DNA from: Odoribacteraceae bacterium
Lineage (GTDB): Bacteria > Bacteroidota > Bacteroidia > Bacteroidales > Marinifilaceae
Assembly: GCA_031279175.1 (NCBI GenBank)
Contig: JAITJA010000130.1
Location: forward strand, 1-12,186
Direction of reading: 5' to 3'
DNA length: 12,186 nucleotides
The number at the start of each line of letters is the position of its first letter. Position 1 is the stretch's first letter. Below, piece after piece: positions 1 to 6,592 of this stretch. The notes under the pieces are model-generated. The model was given only the letters and a program-made list of their open reading frames with translations. It made no database searches and had not been told where the DNA came from. Both the position numbers and the translations under genes were made by a program.

Positions 1-250
1 TTTTGGATGCATATGTAGTTTGTCAAACGACAAACATCTCCCTGGGAGAGGGTATATAGTCCGCGAGATGTCAAACATCTTGTTATTCCCTCGCGTACAA
101 TTCGCGAGTTTGAGCAACCGTCATTTTACCCGGGGGCGCTGTTTCAAAAGAACAAGAATAGAGACAAGTGGTTCATGTCTTCTCTCTTTTTCTATATCCC
201 CGACAATTGCCCGGGGAGAACCGGCCCGTGCCCAACTCATGTTGTTTACA
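1..250. other. Gene-free left edge with short repeats
   Basis: I see no convincing gene here. A plus-strand frame opens at 20, but it runs straight through the purA terminator, has low-complexity content and resembles no family I know. The stretch does hold short dyads: a 7-bp one (18-24 with 29-35), a 6-bp one (66-71 with 75-80) and a 6-bp one (90-95 with 103-108). It also holds a partly repeated module (separate entry). It lies downstream of the purA terminator, so it is most likely the flank of a gene beyond the window. Confidence 0.55.
21..80. repeat. Imperfect direct repeat, second copy 7 bp shorter
   Basis: The module at 21-39 reads tgtcaaacgacaaacatct. The module at 69-80 reads tgtcaaacatct. 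The second equals the first with gacaaac (29-35) removed. In the first copy the extra 7 bases complete a small hairpin with 18-24. Being short, the match could be chance. It could also be a pair of protein-binding sites upstream of a gene outside the window. Confidence 0.35.
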
Positions 251-253
251 ATG

Positions 254-282
254 AAACAAAAAGGGCGGGATCTCTCCCGCCC
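254..282 (-). terminator. Intrinsic terminator after purA
   Basis: Read on the minus strand there is a perfect 8-bp GC-rich stem (gggcggga with tcccgccc, plus positions 263-270 and 275-282) with a 4-base loop. It is followed by a U-rich tract (TTTTTGTTT, plus 254-262). It begins about 18 bases after the purA stop codon, the expected place for the end of the minus-strand transcript. This is a textbook rho-independent terminator, and no convergent gene is visible that would share it. Confidence 0.9.
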
Positions 283-300
283 GTGCCTGCCTGCTCGCTG

Positions 301-1569
301 TTAACGGGCGCGGCGCGTTATCGTTTGCTCGCGGTCCGGCCCCACGGAGATGATACGGACGGGAATCCCGAGTTGTTCCTCGAGGAAATCGAGGTAGTGC
401 TTGAATTCCACGGGGAATTCGTCTTCCGAGGAGAGACGGGTGAGGTCTGTTTTCCATCCCGGCAGCTCGGCGTAGAGCGGTTCGATATTTTCTCGCGCTT
501 CGAAGGGGAAGTCGGTGGTTTCTTGCCCGTCGACGCGGTAGGAGGTGCACACCTTGATGGTTTCGAAGGTGTCGAGGACGTCGCTTTTCATCATGACCAG
601 GCGCGTCACGCCGTTGAGACGGATGGCGTAACGGAGGGCGACGAGGTCTAACCAGCCGCAACGACGCCGGCGCCCGGTGACGGAGCCGAACTCGTGCCCG
701 ATCTCGCAGAGTTTATCCCCCGTGTCGTCTTTCAGCTCGGTGGGGAAAGGACCGCTCCCGACTCTCGTGCAGTAGGCCTTGAATATCCCGATGACCTCCC
801 CGATTTTTCCCGGCGGGACTCCCAGGCCGGTGCAAGCCCCGGCACATATCGTGCTGGAGGAGGTCACGAAGGGGTAAGATCCAAAGTCGACGTCGAGCAT
901 GGTGCCTTGCGCTCCCTCGGCCAGGATATGTTTTCCTTCTTCGAGGAGGCGGTTGACGAGGTGTTCGCTGTCGACGAGGTGGAATTGTTTCATGTATTCT
1001 ATTCCTTGCCACCATTCTTGCTCCATCCCGGCGAGGTCGACCGGGTACGAGAGGGCGGCGAGCAGGTGTTCGTGCCGGGCTTTTGCCCTGGCATATTTTT
1101 TCTCGAAGTCGTGGAAGAGATCCCCGACGCGTAGCCCTGTTCTCGCTATTTTATCGGTGTAAGCGGGGCCGATGCCTTTCCCGGTGGTCCCGACCCGGGC
1201 GTCTCCCTTGGCGATTTCCTGTGCGGCGTCGAGGAGGCGGTGGGTGGGAAGGATGAGGTGTGCTTTTTTCGAGATGTATAGTTTTTCTTTCAGGTCATGC
1301 CCGGCGTCAGCGAGATCCCCGGCCTCGTTTTTGAACAACGCGGGGTCGAGCACCACGCCGTTCCCGATGATATTGATTTTGTTTCCCTGGAATATTCCGG
1401 AGGGGATTGACCTGAGGACGTGTTTTTTCCCGTTAAACTCGAGGGTGTGTCCGGCGTTCGGTCCTCCCTGGAATCGCGTGACGACGTCGTATCCCGGCGT
1501 TAGCACGTCTACTATTTTTCCTTTTCCCTCGTCTCCCCATTGTAATCCCAATAGTACATCTACTTTCAT
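301..1569 (-). CDS. purA: Adenylosuccinate synthetase
   Basis: This cytoplasmic enzyme joins IMP and aspartate, using GTP, to form adenylosuccinate, the first committed step from IMP to AMP. The 422-residue product is close to the family's usual length. The N-terminal GDEGKGK loop lies at 12-18, with the catalytic Asp13, and the catalytic His41 sits in NAGHT. GTTGKGIGPAY follows, then a long conserved core that includes RVGSGPFPTEL. The frame opens at an ATG, and the motif starting 12 residues in fits the family. It lies 27 nt after the fur-family gene and is the last gene before a strong terminator, so it probably shares a transcript with rel and fur. Nothing looks broken. Fur next to purA is, as I recall, a common arrangement in Bacteroidales. 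Confidence 0.98.
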   Translation of the reverse strand: MKVDVLLGLQWGDEGKGKIVDVLTPGYDVVTRFQGGPNAGHTLEFNGKKHVLRSIPSGIFQGNKINIIGNGVVLDPALFKNEAGDLADAGHDLKEKLYISKKAHLILPTHRLLDAAQEIAKGDARVGTTGKGIGPAYTDKIARTGLRVGDLFHDFEKKYARAKARHEHLLAALSYPVDLAGMEQEWWQGIEYMKQFHLVDSEHLVNRLLEEGKHILAEGAQGTMLDVDFGSYPFVTSSSTICAGACTGLGVPPGKIGEVIGIFKAYCTRVGSGPFPTELKDDTGDKLCEIGHEFGSVTGRRRRCGWLDLVALRYAIRLNGVTRLVMMKSDVLDTFETIKVCTSYRVDGQETTDFPFEARENIEPLYAELPGWKTDLTRLSSEDEFPVEFKHYLDFLEEQLGIPVRIISVGPDREQTITRRAR

Positions 1570-1596
1570 TTGATTTATTTATAAGGTATTGTTTTG

Positions 1597-2049
1597 CTAT
1601 TGCTTGTTGTTATTTTTACATTCCTTGCACACGCCGTGTATGTACAAGAGGTAGTGGTGCACGGAGAAATCGTACGTTTGTTCGACGTGTTTGACGATTT
1701 CCTCGAGGCAGGGTTCGGCGAATTCCTCGACTTTCCCGCAAGTTTTGCAGACGAGGTGCTCGTGTTTTTTGTTGTTGTAGGCTCTCTCGAATTGCGCGAT
1801 GTTGTCCCCGAACTGGTGTTTTATCACGAGTTTACACTCCAGGAGGAGGTCTATCGTGTTGTATAATGTTGCCCGGCTCACCCTGTAGTTCTTGCTTTTC
1901 ATGAAGCGGTATAGCGATTCTATGTCGAGGTGTCCGGCATGCGAGTAGATCTCGTCCAAGATGGCGTACCGTTCGGGTGTTTTCCTGTATTTTTTTTGTC
2001 GCAAGTAGGCGGTGAATATCTCTTTGACCGTTTCTTTTATCTTTTCCAT
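1597..2049 (-). CDS. fur: Fur-family metal-dependent transcriptional regulator
   Basis: This is a 150-residue winged-helix repressor of the Fur/PerR/Zur family. The DNA-reading helix is in VSRATLYNTIDLLLE (57-71). The C-terminal dimerisation domain has two CxxC pairs for structural zinc (Cys101/104 and Cys141/144). Candidate regulatory-metal ligands are His40, Glu88, His96 and His98, with Glu109 further on. Glutamates at 88 and 109, where PerR has aspartates, favour an iron- or zinc-sensing Fur/Zur over a peroxide-sensing PerR; that is inference. The frame can be extended to a TTG at 2088. I chose the ATG at 2049 because it gives the usual family length and because a possible promoter box covers the TTG. 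It sits 57 nt after rel and 27 nt before purA. Confidence 0.93.
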   Translation of the reverse strand: MEKIKETVKEIFTAYLRQKKYRKTPERYAILDEIYSHAGHLDIESLYRFMKSKNYRVSRATLYNTIDLLLECKLVIKHQFGDNIAQFERAYNNKKHEHLVCKTCGKVEEFAEPCLEEIVKHVEQTYDFSVHHYLLYIHGVCKECKNNNKQ

Positions 2050-2077
2050 TGATTTGATGAATGTTTTTATAGCCTCG

Positions 2078-2085
2078 CCAAGGTA
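2078..2085 (-). promoter_or_regulatory. Possible -7 box for the fur-family gene
   Basis: On the minus strand TACCTTGG matches the Bacteroidota -7 consensus TAnnTTTG at all but one position. It would start a transcript about 20 bases before the ATG at 2049. I see no good -33 TTG at the expected 19-21 bp upstream, so this is weak. If real, fur-purA can be transcribed apart from rel. Confidence 0.25.
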
Positions 2086-2106
2086 CAATAAAATTGAAAG
2101 TTCCCG

Positions 2107-4335
2107 TTATTTTCTCGATGAAAATTCACCGGCTTCTATGTTTTCCACGCGGATGACTTTCTCGACGCCATTTAACGAGGCGATCCGCGTCATGAGGCTG
2201 GTCAAGTCCGCCGTGTTTTGGATGTACAAGTAGATGATTCCATCGAAGATGCCGTCTTTGGTGTCGAAGTGGACGGAGCGCATGTTCACGTTGTTTTCTT
2301 TCGAGATGACGCGGGTGATCTCGCTCACGATACCGATGGTGTCGATGCCACTCAGGCGAATGGCCGCGAGGAAGGAGACGACCTTGTAGCTTACCCATTT
2401 TACCGGTACTATGCGGTCGCCGTGGCTCGCCATCAATCGAATGGCCTCGGGACATTTGCGCTTGTGAACGATGATTTTCCCCTCGTCTATTTTCAAGGCG
2501 ACCACGTCGTCGCCCGGGATCGGGTTGCAGTCGGGGGCGATGATGACGTTGGGTATATCGTCGTTTTGTTCTGTTTCTTTATTGTTTCCCGTGTTCGCGG
2601 TTTGCCCGTTGGAGGATGTTCGCTCTTTGTCGCTCTTGAAGAATTGCAGTTTCCAGTAGTGCATGAGTTTATTCTTGGACTTCCTTTTCAATGCCTTGCG
2701 AACTTCTTCGGTCGAGATTTGTTGCTTGAACAGGCCCAGGTAAAGGTCGTCCTTTTCTCCCAGTTTCAGGTGCAGTAGCACGCGGTTCAGTAGTTCTTGC
2801 GTCGGGGTGTTGTCTGTCTTTGATAGCAGGTTTTCGAAGATTACCATGCCTTTCCTGATTTGCTCCTTGCGTTCCTTGCGGAAGGTGGCCATGATGTGGT
2901 GTTTGGCTTTGGCCGTGACGATGAAGTTTATCCAGTCGCCGTGGGGGACTTGCGTGTCGCTGGTGAGTACTTCTACCTGATCGCCATCGTGTAGCACGTG
3001 GCTCACGGGTTCTAACACGTGGTTGACCTTGGCGCCGATGCAGGCGTTCCCGAGTTCCGTGTGTATCTCGTAGGCAAAGTCCAGGACGGTGGCCCCCTTG
3101 GGAAGGGTTTTCTTGTCTCCCTTCGGGGTGAATACCTGTATTTCTTTGGCAAACAGGTTTAGCTTGAAGTCGTCGAGCAGTTCCAGCGCTCCAGAGTCTG
3201 TCCGTTCTAACATTTCCTTGATGTTGATTAGCCATTTGTCTAACTCGGAGATGGGGTCGGCGTCTTCTTTCCTGTATTTCCATTGGGCTGCCAGGCCTTT
3301 TTCGTCGATGTCGTCCATGCGCGTGGTGCGGACCTGTATCTCGATCCATCCGCCGCCCGGCCTCATTACCGTCACGTGTAGCGCCTCGTAACCGTTGGAC
3401 TTGGGGACGCTGATCCAGTCCCGGATGCTTTCTTGCCTGGGGCTGTAGAGGTCGGTGACAAGGGAGTAGATGTGCCAGCATTGCCATTTCTCGGGCTGGT
3501 CGTCCTTGGGGTCAAAGATGACGCGCACGGACAGGATGTCAAGGATTTCGTCAAACGTGATGTTTTCCCGCTGCATTCTTGACCAGACCGAGTAGACGCT
3601 TTTGGTGCGGGTCACGATCTCGAATTTGTAACCGTTCTCGATGAGTCGCTCCCGAATGGGCGAGATGAAGCGCTGAACGAAGTCCATGTTATCATACCGG
3701 TAGCGCTGGACGCGTCCTTGCAATAACGCGTATTCGTCGGGGTTCTCGTGTTTCAAGCTCAGGTCTTCCAGCTCGCTCTTGATGGCGTAAAGTCCTATCC
3801 GGTGAGCCAGCGGGGCGTATATGAAGAGGGTCTCGCCGGCGATTTTTACTCGCTTGTGCTCCGGGAGCGAATCTAACGTGCGCATGTTGTGTAGCCGGTC
3901 GGCGATTTTGAGCAGGATGACTCGCACGTCGTCCGCGATGGTCAGGATGATTTTCCGGAAGTTCTCGGCTTGTTTCGTGGTGTTCATGCCCATCACGCCA
4001 CTGATTTTTGTCAGCCCGTCAACCAGCGAGGCAATCTTTGGCCCAAAAAGCATCGAAATGTCCTCGATGGTGTAGTTGGCATCCTCGACCACGTCGTGTA
4101 ACAAGGCCGCCATCACCGATTTCGTCCCTAAGCCTATCTCCACGGAGGCGATCTTGGCCACCGCGATCGGGTGCAGGATGTAAGGTACTCCCGATTTTCG
4201 TTTTACTCCTTTATGTGCCTCGTTGGCTAACTGGAAAGCCTCGCGTATCAGTTGCCGGTTTTCTTCTGTCGTCTCTTTGCGCAACGAGTTCATCAGGTCC
4301 TCGAAAGCGGCGTTTATTATCTCTTGTTCATTCAT
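2107..4335 (-). CDS. rel: Bifunctional (p)ppGpp synthetase/hydrolase (Rel/SpoT)
   Basis: This long RelA/SpoT homologue makes and degrades the stringent-response alarmone (p)ppGpp. The 742 residues fall in the standard order. The HD hydrolase domain has His55, His80-Asp81, Glu84-Asp85 and Asp146 all present, so it should be active. The synthetase domain has the Asp266 region, NGYEALH at 314-320 and the Glu332 region. A TGS domain spans about 395-460, followed by a helical linker, a zinc-finger-like segment (about 598-630) and a C-terminal ACT domain (about 655-732). Several usually conserved spots differ: SIRD (303-306) where RxKD is expected, AAQW (349-352) for AAHW, NAC (430-432) for HRC in the TGS domain, and Asp-Cys (602-603) for Cys-Cys. 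It lies 29 nt after murI. The symbol could equally be relA or spoT. Confidence 0.95.
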   Translation of the reverse strand: MNEQEIINAAFEDLMNSLRKETTEENRQLIREAFQLANEAHKGVKRKSGVPYILHPIAVAKIASVEIGLGTKSVMAALLHDVVEDANYTIEDISMLFGPKIASLVDGLTKISGVMGMNTTKQAENFRKIILTIADDVRVILLKIADRLHNMRTLDSLPEHKRVKIAGETLFIYAPLAHRIGLYAIKSELEDLSLKHENPDEYALLQGRVQRYRYDNMDFVQRFISPIRERLIENGYKFEIVTRTKSVYSVWSRMQRENITFDEILDILSVRVIFDPKDDQPEKWQCWHIYSLVTDLYSPRQESIRDWISVPKSNGYEALHVTVMRPGGGWIEIQVRTTRMDDIDEKGLAAQWKYRKEDADPISELDKWLINIKEMLERTDSGALELLDDFKLNLFAKEIQVFTPKGDKKTLPKGATVLDFAYEIHTELGNACIGAKVNHVLEPVSHVLHDGDQVEVLTSDTQVPHGDWINFIVTAKAKHHIMATFRKERKEQIRKGMVIFENLLSKTDNTPTQELLNRVLLHLKLGEKDDLYLGLFKQQISTEEVRKALKRKSKNKLMHYWKLQFFKSDKERTSSNGQTANTGNNKETEQNDDIPNVIIAPDCNPIPGDDVVALKIDEGKIIVHKRKCPEAIRLMASHGDRIVPVKWVSYKVVSFLAAIRLSGIDTIGIVSEITRVISKENNVNMRSVHFDTKDGIFDGIIYLYIQNTADLTSLMTRIASLNGVEKVIRVENIEAGEFSSRK

Positions 4336-4364
4336 ACGCTCGTGGGGTTTGGTTTTTCTGTCTT

Positions 4365-5195
4365 TTATAATTCTATTCGCACGGATCGCACGGGAGCCTG
4401 CATGAAACGGCTACCCATCCGGTCGAACATCTCTTCACTTTCCGTGGTATAGTAGGAAATCTGGCCGCTCCGGGATAATCGCCATTCTATCCCGGGGTGA
4501 CGCCGCAAGTAGGCTTGTAGACTACGAGCGATTAACATGCCTTGTTCTATCACCGCCACTCCTTCCGGGATGTAACGGTCGATCTGGACGCGTAACAGCG
4601 GGTAGTGCGTGCAGGCCAGGATGAGGGTATCGATTCCCGGGTCCTCGTTGAACACGCGGGAAACGTGCTGTTGAACGAAGAAGGCCGCCCCGGGTGAATC
4701 TTGCTCGTCGTTCTCCACGAGTGGTACCCACATCGGACACGCCTCCTGGGTCACGCGTAATGTTTTGCCGGGGTAGAGTTTTTCGATCTCTAACAAGTAA
4801 GAGCGGGAGGTTACCGTGCCGCGCGTGGCCATGATCCCGATGTGCCCGTTGCGCGTGAACCCGGCAAGCGCTTCCACGCTCGGACGAATTACTCCCAACA
4901 CTCTCCGCTCGGGATCAATTCGCGGCACGTCTACTTGCTGGATCGTCCGCAAGGCCTTGGCCGACGCCGTGTTGCAGGCTAAAATGACCAGGTGACATCC
5001 CATCTCGAATAGTTTCTCTACCGCTTGCCGCGTGTATTTGTACACCACGTCGTACGAACGAGTCCCGTAAGGTGTCCGGGCATTATCTCCCAGGTAGATG
5101 TAGTCATATCCGGGCAACTCGCGCGTGATGTCTTTCAAAATCGTAAGACCGCCGTATCCCGAATCAAATACCCCTATCGGACAATCAGTTTCCAT
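4365..5195 (-). CDS. murI: Glutamate racemase
   Basis: This cytoplasmic enzyme interconverts L- and D-glutamate without a cofactor and supplies D-Glu for the peptidoglycan stem peptide. The product has 276 residues, normal for the family. The N-terminal FDSGYGGLT places the conserved Asp at 11. The two catalytic cysteines are Cys74 in ACNTASA and Cys195 in ACTHYPLL, with His197 beside the second. PMWVPL at 154-159 is also typical. The ATG start puts the first motif 10 residues in, as expected. It sits 74 nt after the small exported gene and 29 nt before rel, and probably heads or belongs to the rel-fur-purA transcript. Next to uppS and bamA it fits an envelope-building cluster. Confidence 0.97.
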   Translation of the reverse strand: METDCPIGVFDSGYGGLTILKDITRELPGYDYIYLGDNARTPYGTRSYDVVYKYTRQAVEKLFEMGCHLVILACNTASAKALRTIQQVDVPRIDPERRVLGVIRPSVEALAGFTRNGHIGIMATRGTVTSRSYLLEIEKLYPGKTLRVTQEACPMWVPLVENDEQDSPGAAFFVQQHVSRVFNEDPGIDTLILACTHYPLLRVQIDRYIPEGVAVIEQGMLIARSLQAYLRRHPGIEWRLSRSGQISYYTTESEEMFDRMGSRFMQAPVRSVRIEL

Positions 5196-5269
5196 ACCCC
5201 TTTGTGTTTGTCCGCTAACGGGTCTTGTCCTTTAGATGCATTGATTCCCCTGCACGAGCCATAGATCTC

Positions 5270-5818
5270 TTATTTTATTTTCTTGGCCATGAAGATTCCC
5301 AGATTCTGTCCTGCAAAAGAAAATGCAGAACCTGTAAGATAGGTGTTACTACCCATTCCTCCTATTCCGCCCCATCTTCTCGAGTCTCCCTTGAGTTTCC
5401 GTATCACGGCCAATGGAGTGGTTTGACCTGTTTTCGTGAATATTACTTCGCATGTTATACCCCAAACCCGTCCAATGGTAAGAACGCGAACCGTCGCGCG
5501 GTATTCCACGTCAGGATAATCACCACAAAGCAGTACTTTCTTTCTCGCGTTCACGTTCTTGTTTAAATGACCAATAAATTGTTTGGAGAATGTCGTGGTT
5601 TTTGCTTCTTCCCATTTCTCTGCCCACTCTTTTCCCTTGATAGCGAATATCGTCTCCTCTGTATTACCTTGAATTAACACGTGACTGTAATCAAAAACCA
5701 CCTGAAGGTGTTCCACTCCTTGTAGGAAGTGAAGCGTCCCTTCCGCCAGTTTCTGTGCTTTCAAACTCGTGAAACACACGGTAGCGATTAGTACTAAAGC
5801 AAAACTCTTTATCTTCAT
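5270..5818 (-). CDS. Small exported protein of unknown function
   Basis: I do not recognise a named family, though the pattern (signal peptide, then a strand with VFDYS, then an EW/KW helix) resembles small exported hypothetical proteins common in Bacteroidales. The 182-residue product opens with a clear signal peptide, MKIKSFALVLIATVCF, with a likely signal peptidase I site after SLKA (residue 21), so it should be periplasmic or outer-membrane associated. The middle is mixed alpha/beta. A Gly-rich stretch (GGIGGMGSN, 150-158) precedes an Ala/Gly/Phe-rich tail ending KKIK. Cys98 and Cys123 could form a disulfide. The frame also opens at an upstream TTG (5836), but the ATG at 5818 gives a standard signal peptide. 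It follows a hairpin and precedes murI. A weak -33/-7 pair (TTG, 20 bp, TAGGCCTG) lies upstream. Confidence 0.8.
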   Translation of the reverse strand: MKIKSFALVLIATVCFTSLKAQKLAEGTLHFLQGVEHLQVVFDYSHVLIQGNTEETIFAIKGKEWAEKWEEAKTTTFSKQFIGHLNKNVNARKKVLLCGDYPDVEYRATVRVLTIGRVWGITCEVIFTKTGQTTPLAVIRKLKGDSRRWGGIGGMGSNTYLTGSAFSFAGQNLGIFMAKKIK

Positions 5819-5888
5819 AATAATCATAACAAACAATTCGTTTATCTTTTTGATTACCAGGCCTACCGATTTTACCCTTGTAGAACAA

Positions 5889-5926
5889 GATAGCTGTCTA
5901 AATCTTCTAACATTTAGACAGCTATC
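5889..5926 (-). terminator. Hairpin terminator after skp/ompH
   Basis: A perfect 15-bp inverted repeat (5889-5903 with 5912-5926, built on gatagctgtctaaat) closes an 8-base loop. It starts 16 bases after the skp/ompH stop. On the minus strand it is followed by TTGTTCT, a mediocre U-tract; on the plus strand CTTTATCTT follows. The position fits termination of the skp/ompH transcript, with some read-through possible into the downstream exported gene. It may also stabilise the mRNA 3' end. Confidence 0.75.
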
Positions 5927-5941
5927 CTTTATCTTAAATGA

Positions 5942-6466
5942 TTACAGTAATCCCAGCTTTTTCTTTACCAACGGTAGAACGTCCTCGCTCGCGGGAGAAA
6001 CATAATTAATAGCACCTGATCCTATCTCGAAGATGTAGGTGAAGCTATTCTCGTCTCCTACTTGTTTTATCGCTTTCTGGATCTTCTCGAAAATCGGTTT
6101 AAATAACTCTTCCTGGGTCGATCGCAGGTTTACTTCTGCATTCTCCCTGAACTGTTGTATCCGCCTTTCAAGATCTGCTATTTCTTGTTCCAGAGATTTC
6201 TTCTTCACTTCAGAGTAGGTTTTTTCATTATCCTGGTAATCTTTTACCAACGTGATTCTCTGGGTCAACATCTCTTCGAGAGTTTTCTGGTATTCCTCTC
6301 CTTTGGCCCTTGCAGTTCCTTCAGCTTTCTTTACCTCGGGCATAATTTCCATCAATTTTTCTGTCTCTATATGGCCTAACTTGATGGGTTTTACACTTTG
6401 TGCAGAAACAGTGACAGCAGCAAACACGAACGCTACCAACATCACTAATTGAATACTTTTCTTCAT
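5942..6466 (-). CDS. skp: Skp/OmpH-family periplasmic chaperone
   Basis: OmpH/Skp proteins are small periplasmic chaperones that hold unfolded outer-membrane proteins on their way to the BAM complex. The 174-residue product has a signal peptide (MKKSIQLVMLVAFVFAAVTV, cleavage likely after SA at 22). Next comes the typical start strand with IKLGHIETEKLMEIMPEV. A long charged helical coiled-coil region follows (about 45-130, rich in Glu, Lys and Gln), then a C-terminal segment that re-forms the sheet. That is the family's tentacle architecture. It sits 126 nt downstream of bamA with its own strong -7 box, and a hairpin ends its transcript. Many Bacteroidales carry two ompH genes here; only one is visible. 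The neighbouring bamA supports the role. Confidence 0.92.
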   Translation of the reverse strand: MKKSIQLVMLVAFVFAAVTVSAQSVKPIKLGHIETEKLMEIMPEVKKAEGTARAKGEEYQKTLEEMLTQRITLVKDYQDNEKTYSEVKKKSLEQEIADLERRIQQFRENAEVNLRSTQEELFKPIFEKIQKAIKQVGDENSFTYIFEIGSGAINYVSPASEDVLPLVKKKLGLL

Positions 6467-6524
6467 AATAATGGTCTCTATTTTTAATTAAAACTTTATT
6501 CAAACTCTCTAAAACTCACACGTA

Positions 6525-6532
6525 CAAATGTA
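6525..6532 (-). promoter_or_regulatory. Bacteroidota-type -7 box for skp/ompH
   Basis: The minus strand reads TACATTTG, a perfect match to the TAnnTTTG consensus used by the Bacteroidota housekeeping sigma factor. The start codon lies about 58 bases downstream. The -33 region 19-21 bp upstream is AT-rich with no clean TTTG, so the upstream element is weak. It would let skp/ompH be expressed apart from bamA. Confidence 0.65.
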
Positions 6533-6592
6533 ATGTTTTTTCCTTCTAATAATTAAGGTACGAGATCAAAACTTTTTTATCACCCGTGAATC

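Noticed and set aside
197..217. 6-bp dyad tccccg/cgggga as a second terminator
   Set aside because: Short stem, no T-run on either strand at the right place, and a much better terminator already lies at 254-282.
20..304. 94-codon plus-strand frame at the left edge
   Set aside because: It crosses the purA terminator and has no family resemblance or clear start signal.
2050..2088. Upstream TTG start for the fur-family gene
   Set aside because: It adds 13 residues not expected in the family and overlaps a possible promoter box; the ATG at 2049 gives the normal length.
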